From the NCBI GenBank assembly GCA_002254765.1, contig NJDV01000086.1, positions 1 through 5,857 of the forward strand: a stretch of DNA of 5,857 bases. Reading direction: 5' to 3'. Positions 1 through 5,750 of this stretch are shown piece after piece. How positions within the stretch are numbered: the stretch's first letter is position 1; every line of letters starts with the position of its first letter. The translations under genes and the position numbers were made by a program. Source of the DNA: Thermoplasmatales archaeon ex4484_36 (GTDB taxonomy: Archaea; Thermoplasmatota; Penumbrarchaeia; Penumbrarchaeales; EX4484-36). The notes beneath the pieces are model-generated. The model worked only from the letters and a program-made list of their open reading frames with translations, searched no databases and was not told the DNA's origin.

Positions 1-243
1 CCCCGTAGTACCTCTCGTTGAGTTCCCAGGGTAGGCGTGGACGAGGGAGAGCATGGCGGTCTGCATTCCCCTGACAAGGGTGGAGGTGAAGACGTAGTCC
101 ACCCTCATGTTCTTCAGCCTCTCCCCCGCCTCTATCGCCTCCTTCACACCCTTGGGACTCAAAGGTACGTCCACCCACCCGGTGAAGAGGCTGGCCCTGT
201 TCCATATGGATTCACCGTGTCTTAGTACAATAAGGTGCGACAT
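1..243 (-). pseudogene. gpmA: 2,3-bisphosphoglycerate-dependent phosphoglycerate mutase, N-terminal part, frame-broken and cut by window edge
   Basis: The enzyme interconverts 3- and 2-phosphoglycerate in glycolysis/gluconeogenesis in the cytoplasm. The ATG at 243 opens with MSHLIVLRHGES, which holds the phosphohistidine RHG motif, then FTGWVDVPLSPKG and FTSTLVRGMQTAM, all diagnostic of this family. A GGTGGTGAG stretch directly before the ATG may act as ribosome binding site. The frame stays open to position 1, but the family motif WELNERYYG is encoded at 28-2 in a different frame. In the family I recall, a longer stretch separates the QTA helix from WELNER, so a deletion with frame change near positions 29-60 is likelier than a single-base slip. 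The rest of the gene lies outside the window. Family assignment is firm; whether the break is biological or an assembly fault is open. Confidence 0.8.
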
Positions 244-277
244 CTCACCACCCTTGTGCGGTAATGGGAGGGAGCAA

Positions 278-290
278 TTTTATTTTATCG
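278..290 (-). promoter_or_regulatory. Probable TATA box of the phosphoglycerate mutase gene
   Basis: On the minus strand this reads GATAAAATAAAA, an archaeal TATA-like element. A start about 25 nt downstream would fall near 258, leaving a leader of about 15 nt with a GGTG-type ribosome site before the ATG at 243. It is the only strongly AT-rich stretch between the two genes. It overlaps the stop codon of the last open frame of the synthase remnant. Confidence 0.45.
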
Positions 291-953
291 CCCTCTTTTT
301 GTGGCAGTCTTTTGGAAAGGTGAGGGACAGGGCCAACCTCTAGCCCTTACAAGGAGTGGGGAGAGCAGGTAGAGCACGCTGAGAAGAAGAAGAGCCGCCG
401 CCGGGTATATCTTTTGTGAGGTGGGCGTAGCTAAATATGCTGCTGTGGCTGCCACGAAGAGCAGCCTGCCTCCATTGCCGGGTCTTGGATAGCCCACCCT
501 GGTGGCCATAAAAGGTGCAACCAGGGAGAAGCCTCTGCGCTTTCCATGACCGCAAGGAGGCTCGTAACAAAAAGGGCGCAGGCTGGAGCTGGAAGCCCTG
601 CGAAGTCCCCCTTCGTCCCCTTCTCACCGTACTCCCTGTAATAGCGCCACAAGGGCGTTATGGAAGGAGTGGAAGCTTACACTCCCCGGGCGATAGAGGT
701 GGACGTAGATAAGGGCTGAGGGGGCTAGCGAGAAGGTCACAATGTCGCAGAGGGAGTCTAGAAGGGCCCCTCCCCGCCCCTCCACCCGAAACAGCCTTGC
801 TGCGAAACCGTCAAGGCCGTCAAGGAGGATCCCTAAAAGAATCAGAGAGAACGTCACGTGGAGCGGATAGAGCTTCAGAGCGGTCCATATAGCAAGGGCA
901 CCCATGGAGGCGTTGGCGAGGCTTAGGGCAGCGGGGAGAATCCTCCTCAGCAC
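285..953 (-). pseudogene. Archaetidylserine/phosphatidylserine synthase (CDP-alcohol phosphatidyltransferase), broken into frame segments
   Basis: A membrane enzyme that joins a CDP-lipid to L-serine, giving the substrate of the decarboxylase encoded just upstream. The start is the GTG at 953, after a strong GGAGGTG, overlapping the decarboxylase stop by 7 nt. The first segment carries the complete CDP-alcohol phosphatidyltransferase signature (D48 G49, A52 R53, G62, D66, D70). It loses homology near 640-680 and stops at 624. Family sequence resumes in a second frame (about 650 to 525) with GDFAGLPAPACALFV. It then returns to the first frame from about 535 with SLVAPFMATRVGYPRPG and two hydrophobic helices ending near LYLLSPLL (about 350). 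The usual CGALRLARFN-type segment before GLPAPA is missing, so the first break looks like a deletion. The true C-terminus is uncertain: the last open frame runs to a TAA at 285-287. As written the sequence cannot give a full protein. Confidence 0.75.
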
Positions 954-1570
954 TCACCCACCTCCAGAAGTGTAGTGGTGGCCGCCCAGACCCTCTCCCC
1001 CTTTTTTACACTGAGGCTCAAACAAGGCAGGTCGGGAACCGACAGGTCAACCCTTGAACCGAACCTTATAAGGCCTATTCTCTCCCCTTTAAGAACCCTC
1101 TCCCCCTCTTTCCGATAGGGGACTATTCTTCTTGCGAATGCACCGGCGATCTGAACCAGCTCCACCACGCCGAAGGGGCTCTCTATGGTCCAAACCACCC
1201 TTTCGTTGAGCGGAGAGTCTTTGCTGAAGGCAAGCCGGTGACCCCCCTCAATATGTCTGATTTCGGTGATTATCCCCTCCACTGGAGAACGGTTCACATG
1301 CACATCAAGGGGTCCCATGTAAATGGAGATGTGAATTCTTCCCCCCTCCTTTCTAACCTCCAGAACCCTTCCGTCAGCTGGAGAGACCACCCCCTCTCCT
1401 ATCTGCCTGTTTGGGTCCCTGAAGAAAAAGAGAAGAAGGGCGCAGGGAAGGGCTAGGAGGGGGAGGGCAGCCGCTAGAGCCCACAAACCTTGAAATAGAT
1501 AGATGGGAATAGTGAGCAAGGGTAGGGATGCCGCAAGCGGCAGCCATTTGGGTCTTCCCTGGGCGAGCAC
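947..1570 (-). CDS. Archaetidylserine/phosphatidylserine decarboxylase, short archaeal form
   Basis: A pyruvoyl-dependent decarboxylase that turns lipid-serine into lipid-ethanolamine, the second step after the adjacent synthase. About 207 residues. The N-terminus has two hydrophobic segments ending in FFFRDPNR, followed by VVSPADGRVLEV, LDVHVNRSPVEG, the NER motif, QIAGAFARRIV and RFGSRVDL. Self-cleavage is expected at G171-S172 of FGSR, giving a 36-residue alpha chain with the pyruvoyl group; this is family knowledge plus the visible GS pair. The frame stays open to 1870, but that extension overlaps the divergent macrodomain gene and has no family sequence. I chose the GTG at 1570 because it precedes the first hydrophobic helix and lies about 25 nt from a TATA-like element, so it may be leaderless. 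A TTG a few codons upstream is an alternative. It is the only intact gene among the five in the left half. Confidence 0.87.
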   Translation of the reverse strand: MLAQGRPKWLPLAASLPLLTIPIYLFQGLWALAAALPLLALPCALLLFFFRDPNRQIGEGVVSPADGRVLEVRKEGGRIHISIYMGPLDVHVNRSPVEGIITEIRHIEGGHRLAFSKDSPLNERVVWTIESPFGVVELVQIAGAFARRIVPYRKEGERVLKGERIGLIRFGSRVDLSVPDLPCLSLSVKKGERVWAATTTLLEVGEC

Positions 1571-1582
1571 GGGGGCCAATTG

Positions 1583-1600
1583 TTTATAGAGATAAAAAAG
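1583..1600. promoter_or_regulatory. Divergent promoter region, decarboxylase (-) and macrodomain gene (+)
   Basis: The 55-nt gap between the divergent starts holds two AT-rich elements. The plus-strand TTTATA at 1583-1588 would place a transcript start near 1611, just ahead of the macrodomain ribosome site. The minus-strand CTTTTTTATC (1600-1591) lies about 25 nt before the decarboxylase GTG at 1570, fitting a leaderless transcript. The two elements are almost adjacent, so transcription factor binding on the two strands could compete. Inference from spacing and composition only. Confidence 0.4.
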
Positions 1601-1625
1601 ATATCTGTTGGAGGAGGTGAAAAGG

Positions 1626-2017
1626 ATGGAGAGAGAGTATAGTTTGGAAGGAGTTAAGCTTGTGGTCAAGGAAGGGGATATAACCGCTGAGGAGGTGGAT
1701 GCCATTGTGAACGCCGCCAATAACCACTTCTGGATGGGGGGTGGGGTGGCCGGAGCTATCAAAAGGAGAGGTGGGGTGGAGATAGAGAGGGAAGCGGTAT
1801 CCAAAGGTCCCGTCCCCGTGGGAGAGGCCGTTGTGACCGGTGCGGGGAGGCTTAAGGCGAGGTATGTCATACACGCCGCTGTGATGGGACAGGATCTTGC
1901 AACCGATGGGGAGAAAGTGAGGCGCGCCGCACTGAGGTCCGCCTTGTTATGTACGGGGAGGTGGCGTTCCGGGAGGCGGCAGAAGCTGTGGAGGTGTACC
2001 TTTCGGAGAAGGATTGA
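1626..2017 (+). pseudogene. Macrodomain (ADP-ribose-binding) protein with internal deletion and frame change
   Basis: Macrodomains bind ADP-ribose and related ligands, and many remove ADP-ribose from proteins or hydrolyse O-acetyl-ADP-ribose. The ATG at 1626 follows GGAGGTGA (1613-1620) with 5-nt spacing, which decides it over an in-frame TTG at 1608. Residues 17-20 (GDIT), the [10 protein letters not shown] segment with NAAN at 29-32, and GGGVAGAI at 38-45 form the intact first half of the pocket. [28 protein letters not shown] follows as in the family. After RSALL (about 1946) the frame goes over to unrelated sequence and stops at 2025-2027. In another frame, [16 protein letters not shown] and a stop at 2015-2017 resemble the family C-terminus. 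The middle, including the second glycine-rich loop (ALGTGxxG type), is absent. The domain is therefore unlikely to bind ligand normally. Confidence 0.75.
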
Positions 2018-2059
2018 AATCGGTTGAGTTTCTCTCCTATCTTAGAATACGCCCTTTTT

Positions 2060-2066
2060 AGGAGGT
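2060..2066 (+). promoter_or_regulatory. Shine-Dalgarno site of the M18 aminopeptidase
   Basis: AGGAGGT ends 7 nt before the ATG at 2074 and fixes that start. The gap back to the macrodomain remnant is about 46-56 nt and shows no convincing TATA box, so the two may be co-transcribed. Confidence 0.6.
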
Positions 2067-2073
2067 TTAGAAG

Positions 2074-3334
2074 ATGACCGCCAAAGTGAGAAAGAAGACA
2101 GTGAAGAAGCTTGGCTACGAGAGGAAATCTGGATGGGAAATGCTGGATGACAAAAGAAGGGAGGAGATGGAGGAGCTCTCCCGTAGATACCTTGACTTTC
2201 TGCGAAGGGTTAAGACTGAGAGGGAGGCGGTGAGATACTTCAGGCAGAGGGCGGAGGAGGCTGGTTTTAAGAACCTTGAGGAGGTGGAGAAGCTGGAGGT
2301 GGGGGACAAGGTGTACTCCGTCAACCGGGAGAAGAACATCTATCTCGCAAAAATAGGCAAGGAGCCCTTAAGCAAGGGGGTGAACATCGTTGCTGCCCAT
2401 GTGGACTCTCCCAGACTCGATCTGAAGCAGGTGCCCCTCTACGAGGACTCAACTACCTCCCTTGCGCTCTTGAGGACCCACTACTACGGAGGGATCAAAA
2501 AATACCAGTGGGTGAGCACGCCTCTTGCCCTGCACGGGAAGGTGATACTGGCAGATGGAAGCGATGTGGAGGTCACAATCGGAGAGGAAGAGGGGGACCC
2601 CGTCTTCGCCGTGCCCGACCTCCTTCCGCATCTGGCTGGGAAGAAGCAGTACGACAGAAAGACCAGAGAGGCAGTGAAGGGAGAGGAGCTCCAGATCCTT
2701 GTTGGGTCCGAGCCTGTGAAGGACGAGAAGGTGAAGAAGAAGGTGAAAGAGAACATACTGAGAATCCTTCACGAGAGGTACGGCATGGTGGAGGAGGACT
2801 TCATATCTGCGGAGCTAGAAGCGGTCCCTGCGGAATCTGCGGAGCTAGAAGCGGTCCCTGCGGACAGACCCCGGGAGGTGGGGCTTGACCGCTCCATGAT
2901 AGGGGGCTACGGCCAGGACGACCGCATCTGCTCCTTCACAGCCTTTGAAGCGATTCTCAGTGCGGAGTTGGGTGAGAGGACGCAGGTTGTAGCTTTAGTT
3001 GATAAAGACCCTTCTGGGCCGTGGTGTGGTGGTGACAAAGTTCACTGGCTCCGGGGGTAAATATTCTGCCAACGACGCCACGGCAGAGTTTGTGGGCTTC
3101 ATCCGAAGGCTCCTCAACTCCGCATCCATACCCTGGCAGACTGGAGAGCTTGGGAGGGTTGATGAAGGTGGTGGGGGCACGATAGCGAAGTTCCTTGCTG
3201 AGTACTCCATGGACGTGATAGATATGGGCCCCGGCCTTCTAGCCATGCACTCTCCCTTCGAAATCTCAAGCAAGGTGGATCTCCTGAGCTCATACCTCGC
3301 CTATAGGGAGTTCCTCTCCTCCAAACCGCAGTGA
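2074..3334 (+). pseudogene. M18-family aminopeptidase with an internal deletion that removes active-site residues
   Basis: M18 enzymes are cytosolic dinuclear-zinc aminopeptidases, usually large oligomers, that take N-terminal residues off peptides. Up to about 3008 the frame matches the family closely: KTEREAV near the N-terminus, the metal-binding AAHVDSPRLD (H109), THYYGGIKKY, VFAVPDLLPHL, and GGYGQDDRICSF (D282/D283). The frame then reads VALVDKDPSG and stops at 3058-3060. From about 3011 another frame gives LGRGVVVTKFTGSGGKYS, GRVDEGGGGTIAKFLAEY and LAMHSPFEISSKVD (C-terminal metal-ligand His codon at 3248-3250), stopping at 3332-3334. The family segment between DK and LG, which starts with EEIGS and includes a later metal-ligand Asp region, is missing; I judge 60-80 residues by comparison with remembered bacterial M18 sequences. 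With the catalytic Glu pair gone and the frame lost, no active enzyme is expected as written. Confidence 0.85.
2805..2864 (+). repeat. Perfect 30-bp tandem duplication inside the aminopeptidase gene
   Basis: Bases 2805-2834 are repeated exactly at 2835-2864. The copy is in frame and gives SAELEAVPAE followed by SAELEAVPAD (residues 245-264). The M18 family has one such segment before the PREVGLDRS region, so one copy is extra. Complete identity points to a very recent event or to an assembly error. Confidence 0.95.
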
Positions 3335-3414
3335 ACTTCACAGATGGGGCCCCACCACCGGGGGTTCCAACATGGGTTTCTATTCCTTTTGCGTTTGAGG
3401 GCGGGGTGGACAGC
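3335..3414. terminator. Short convergent intergenic region, possible termination
   Basis: The aminopeptidase remnant (+) and the permease (-) converge here. The sequence has a GGGGCCCC palindrome near 3345-3352, then a plus-strand pyrimidine run (TTTCTATTCCTTTT, about 3377-3390) of the kind at which archaeal polymerase can stop. No clear hairpin-plus-U-run terminator and no short gene were seen. Confidence 0.25.
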
Positions 3415-4689
3415 TTAGGTGAACCTCAAAAGAAGGTAGGCTGTGGAGAGAAGCATGGAGACTACCATCGTGGGAAGGCCTATCTTCATGAACCCCAGGA
3501 AGTCCACCTTCACGCCCTCCCTTTCAGCAATCCCTGCCATCACCACGTTAGCCGAAGCCCCAACAAGGGTTCCGTTGCCTCCCAGGCAGGCCCCCAGGAC
3601 AAGGGCCCACGCAAGGGGTTCAAGGGGGTAGCCCATGGTAGTTGAGAGATAGCCCACTACAGGTATCATGGTAGCTGTATATGGTATGTTGTCTATAAAG
3701 GCCGAGGCGAAAGCGGAGACCCAAAGTATGAGAACAATAAGGAGAGATAAGCTTCCCCCGGAGATGTTTATGATCTCCTTTCCAATGGCCGTTATGAGTC
3801 CCAATTCTTCAAGGGTTCCAACGAAGATAAAGAGCCCTGCGAAGAAGAGGAGGGTGGGCCACTCAACGTTAGAGAGGGCGTCGTAGATATCTATCCCCGT
3901 GAGGAGTAGAAGAATGGTAGCCCCGGCTAGGGCAATTGCTGCCGATGAGACCCCCAGCAGGTCCTCTAGGAAGAACATCGCTATAACCAGCATGAGGACC
4001 ACAGAGGAGCGGATAAATATCCTCCTGTTAACAGGCTTCCTGTAACGGGACGGTATGGGACAGGATTTGATCCTTCTGAGATTCTTTCGCTCCGGAATGT
4101 ACCAGAGAAGAAGGTTTACACCCAGGATTATAAGGATTATGGGGGCTAGATTGTATATGAACTCCAGAAAACCGAGGCTGAAGACCGAGCCCACCATTAT
4201 ATTGGGGGGGTCTCCGATGAGGGTGGCTGCCCCACCTATATTGGAGGAGAGAACCTCTGCGATCAGAAAGCGTGTGGGAGAGATCTTGATGAGCCTGGCG
4301 ATATCTATGGTTATGGGCGCTACGATGAGAAGTGTTGTGACGTTGTCAAGAAAAGCGGACATGAGGGCAGTTGCTAGGATGAGAAGAATGAATATCAGGG
4401 CGGGGGAGCCCCTGCACAGCCTGAAGAGGTGGTAGCTCATCCTCCTGAAGATGCCGCTCTCCCCCATTATGCCCACGATTATCATCATACCCATAAGGAG
4501 ACCTAAGGTCTCGAAGGATATGTGGTCCACAAGGCCCTCAAAGGTGGGGGCTTTGCCGAGTATTATGAGCGCAATGGCACCGAGACCTGCCCCGAGCATG
4601 GCCACCACGGTCCTGTGGACCAGGTTCACCGTCATAAGGGCGTAGACGAAAACAAGAAGTCCAAGCGCCACTATTATCTCAATACTCAT
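3415..4689 (-). CDS. ArsB/NhaD/SLC13-type (ion transporter superfamily) membrane permease
   Basis: A 424-residue inner-membrane transporter, a normal length, with roughly eleven hydrophobic segments. It shows the internal duplication typical of the ion transporter superfamily: SAFLDNVTTLLIVAPIT (111-127) and SAFIDNIPYTATMIPVV (328-345), each followed by a glycine/asparagine-rich loop, GDPPNIMVGS (159-168) and GACLGGNGTLVGASANVV (366-383). This puts it with the ArsB, NhaD and human P-protein relatives, which move arsenite, sodium/protons or organic anions; the substrate cannot be read from sequence. A charged cytoplasmic loop around 198-224 separates the halves. The ATG at 4689 lies 9 nt after the stress-protein stop, and GAGG of a possible ribosome site overlaps that stop, so the two genes are almost certainly co-transcribed and perhaps translationally coupled. 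No break is seen. Confidence 0.9.
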   Translation of the reverse strand: MSIEIIVALGLLVFVYALMTVNLVHRTVVAMLGAGLGAIALIILGKAPTFEGLVDHISFETLGLLMGMMIIVGIMGESGIFRRMSYHLFRLCRGSPALIFILLILATALMSAFLDNVTTLLIVAPITIDIARLIKISPTRFLIAEVLSSNIGGAATLIGDPPNIMVGSVFSLGFLEFIYNLAPIILIILGVNLLLWYIPERKNLRRIKSCPIPSRYRKPVNRRIFIRSSVVLMLVIAMFFLEDLLGVSSAAIALAGATILLLLTGIDIYDALSNVEWPTLLFFAGLFIFVGTLEELGLITAIGKEIINISGGSLSLLIVLILWVSAFASAFIDNIPYTATMIPVVGYLSTTMGYPLEPLAWALVLGACLGGNGTLVGASANVVMAGIAEREGVKVDFLGFMKIGLPTMVVSMLLSTAYLLLRFT

Positions 4690-4698
4690 CCCATCGCC

Positions 4699-5508
4699 TC
4701 AATTGAATAGGAATACTGGTTTGTCAGATGTGGCTATTACCTCCCTTGCCAGGTGCCCTATCTTTCTTCTGATGAGCCAGTGATAAAACCCCCTGCCCCC
4801 TGTACCCATAACAAGCATGTCATACTTCTTGAGCTCTTCAAGGATCAGTTCCTCTGGTTTTCCTGTGAGGAAAAGAAGCTGGGTCTTCACCCCCATATGT
4901 TCGGCCTTCCATTTTATATTGGCTTTCATGTCTCTCTGCACTTTTGAGGGTATGGTGTCCTCAGGATGAATGTAGAGGGCGGTGAGCTTGGCTCCAAGAT
5001 GAGATGCCAGCATAAGGGCACCGTTCTCCGCCCTCTTTGAATACTTGGTTGCGTCTGTAGCCAGAAGGATCTTTTTAACGACAGGATTCTTGACCTTTTT
5101 TTTTACAATAAGAACCTGCTTATCGTGGGAGGACTCCAGCACCTCTTCCACGGTGGACCCTAGATAAAGGGTCTGGATGCCCTCTTTTGTATATGTAGAA
5201 AAAACCAGGGTTGAGATGTCGTGATCCCTGCTGTACCTTAGTATCTCCCGGGAAGGTTTCCCCTTAAGGATGGCAATGCGGGTTTTGACCTGCTCCCTCT
5301 CCAGCTTCTTCTCAAGTTTATACGCGGCCTCCCGGGATGACCTCTCCATGATCTTCCATATCATTTTGGTGTAGTAAACCCCGGCCCTCCTTGTGTCCAC
5401 AACGGTTACTATGTGGAATCTCGCCCGGGGAAAGAGCTTTGTAGCGAAGAGAGCGGCGTGCTCTGATCTTTTGGTCCCGTCATAACCCACCAATATCTCG
5501 TTGAGCAT
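4699..5508 (-). CDS. Universal stress protein with two tandem UspA domains
   Basis: A 269-residue soluble protein. Domain 1 (about 2-137) begins NEILVGYDGTKRSEHAA and ends with LGSTVEEVL...KQVLIVKKK. Domain 2 (about 145-269) begins KKILLATDATKYSKRA and ends with MGTGGRG...IGHLAREVI...PVFLFN. These are the first and last strands of the UspA alpha/beta fold with its nucleotide-loop region. In MJ0577-type ATP-binding members the loop is G-2X-G-9X-G(S/T). Domain 1 keeps only LGST and domain 2 has the glycine-rich start but GH with shifted spacing, so ATP binding is doubtful. Stand-alone Usp proteins next to transporters often act as cytoplasmic regulators, a plausible role given the 9-nt spacing to the permease. 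No Shine-Dalgarno precedes the ATG at 5508, and the TATA element sits about 25 nt upstream, pointing to a leaderless message. Confidence 0.92.
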   Translation of the reverse strand: MLNEILVGYDGTKRSEHAALFATKLFPRARFHIVTVVDTRRAGVYYTKMIWKIMERSSREAAYKLEKKLEREQVKTRIAILKGKPSREILRYSRDHDISTLVFSTYTKEGIQTLYLGSTVEEVLESSHDKQVLIVKKKVKNPVVKKILLATDATKYSKRAENGALMLASHLGAKLTALYIHPEDTIPSKVQRDMKANIKWKAEHMGVKTQLLFLTGKPEELILEELKKYDMLVMGTGGRGFYHWLIRRKIGHLAREVIATSDKPVFLFN

Positions 5509-5526
5509 ATACTTTCATATTTTGTT

Positions 5527-5538
5527 ATTATTTAAAAG
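5527..5538 (-). promoter_or_regulatory. TATA box of the stress-protein/permease operon
   Basis: The minus strand reads CCTTTTAAATAA, a near-consensus archaeal TATA element centred about 25 nt before the ATG at 5508. Transcription would start at or within a few bases of the start codon, which agrees with the lack of a ribosome binding site. Confidence 0.6.
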
Positions 5539-5584
5539 GGTTGCTCAGAGCCTTTCCCATGTAATGGGTGTTCAAAGAGCCAAA

Positions 5585-5653
5585 GGTTCAAATCCCCACG
5601 TTAATGGGCTTTAATGAGTCAATAATAAAAGGCGTGGGGAGGGGGATTTGACC
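5585..5653 (-). repeat. ~70-bp repeat, copy 1
   Basis: On the plus strand it begins GGTTCAAATCCCCACG TTAATGGG and ends AATAATAAAAGG CGTGGGG AGGGGGATTTGACC. It matches copy 2 at 5751-5820 except for a variable stretch of about 12 nt in the middle and scattered single changes. The ends are imperfect inverted repeats of each other, differing by an extra GGGGA in the right arm and one missing A. No target-site duplication was seen, so a simple transposon insertion is not supported. Confidence 0.85.
5621..5632 (-). promoter_or_regulatory. TATA-like box and T-run terminator between units
   Basis: The minus strand reads CCTTTTATTATT directly after the P1 3' arm of the candidate RNA, suiting T-run termination. 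It is also about 25 nt before a second copy of the CGTGGGGATTTGAACC start at 5600, suiting a promoter for the next unit. That next unit has the 5' arm but no matching 3' arm before the stress-protein promoter, so it looks truncated or may use another fold. Confidence 0.4.
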
Positions 5654-5654
5654 T

Positions 5655-5696
5655 GGAAGAAACCACTGATTACATCCTCTCCGGTTGGTTTCTTCC
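5655..5696. repeat. Perfect 11-bp inverted repeat, 20-nt loop (P3)
   Basis: Arms 5655-5665 (GGAAGAAACCA) and 5686-5696 (TGGTTTCTTCC) are exact reverse complements around a 20-nt loop. This is the third stem of the candidate RNA and touches the next inverted repeat at 5697. Confidence 0.9.
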
Positions 5697-5746
5697 GGCC
5701 TTCGCAGTTCCGTCGTTGCTTGTACATTTTAGGAACTGCTCAGGCC
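5697..5746. repeat. 15-nt inverted repeat with internal tandem G-A mismatch, 20-nt loop (P2)
   Basis: Arms 5697-5711 and 5732-5746. The inner 8 bp (GCAGTTCC with GGAACTGC) and outer 5 bp are exact complements; the two positions between them form opposed GA/AG on the minus strand. The loop at 5712-5731 is 20 nt, the same length as that of the neighbouring inverted repeat. Confidence 0.85.
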
Positions 5747-5750
5747 CTAC

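Noticed and set aside
1571..1870. N-terminal extension of the decarboxylase frame up to 1870
   Set aside because: It lies antisense to the well-supported macrodomain coding region, is low in family resemblance (Ser/Thr/Pro-rich), and the family normally begins at the hydrophobic segment near 1570.
2508..2888. Plus-strand open frame of 126 codons inside the aminopeptidase
   Set aside because: Shifted-frame shadow of a conserved gene; composition is Gly/Arg-rich and there is no ribosome site or family motif.
2999..3060. Programmed ribosomal frameshift in the aminopeptidase
   Set aside because: No slippery heptamer with a downstream structure is evident, and a conserved active-site segment is absent from all frames, which frameshifting cannot supply.
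3331..3645. Plus-strand open frame of 104 codons
   Set aside because: Mostly antisense to the C-terminus of the intact permease, with no family features.
4055..4435. Plus-strand open frame of 126 codons antisense to the permease
   Set aside because: Opposite strand of a conserved membrane protein; the Arg/Met/Ile-rich product is typical of antisense of hydrophobic codons.
5633..5653. tRNA gene ending in a T-arm-like sequence
   Set aside because: Although the 3' arm looks like a T arm plus acceptor strand, no T-stem 5' strand, anticodon arm or D arm can be placed before it; instead the arm pairs with the matching arm at 5751-5767.
5585..5653. MITE or similar transposon with inverted ends
   Set aside because: Inverted ends exist, but no target-site duplication is visible and the fixed-length spacer with promoter geometry is better explained by an RNA-gene unit; not fully excluded.
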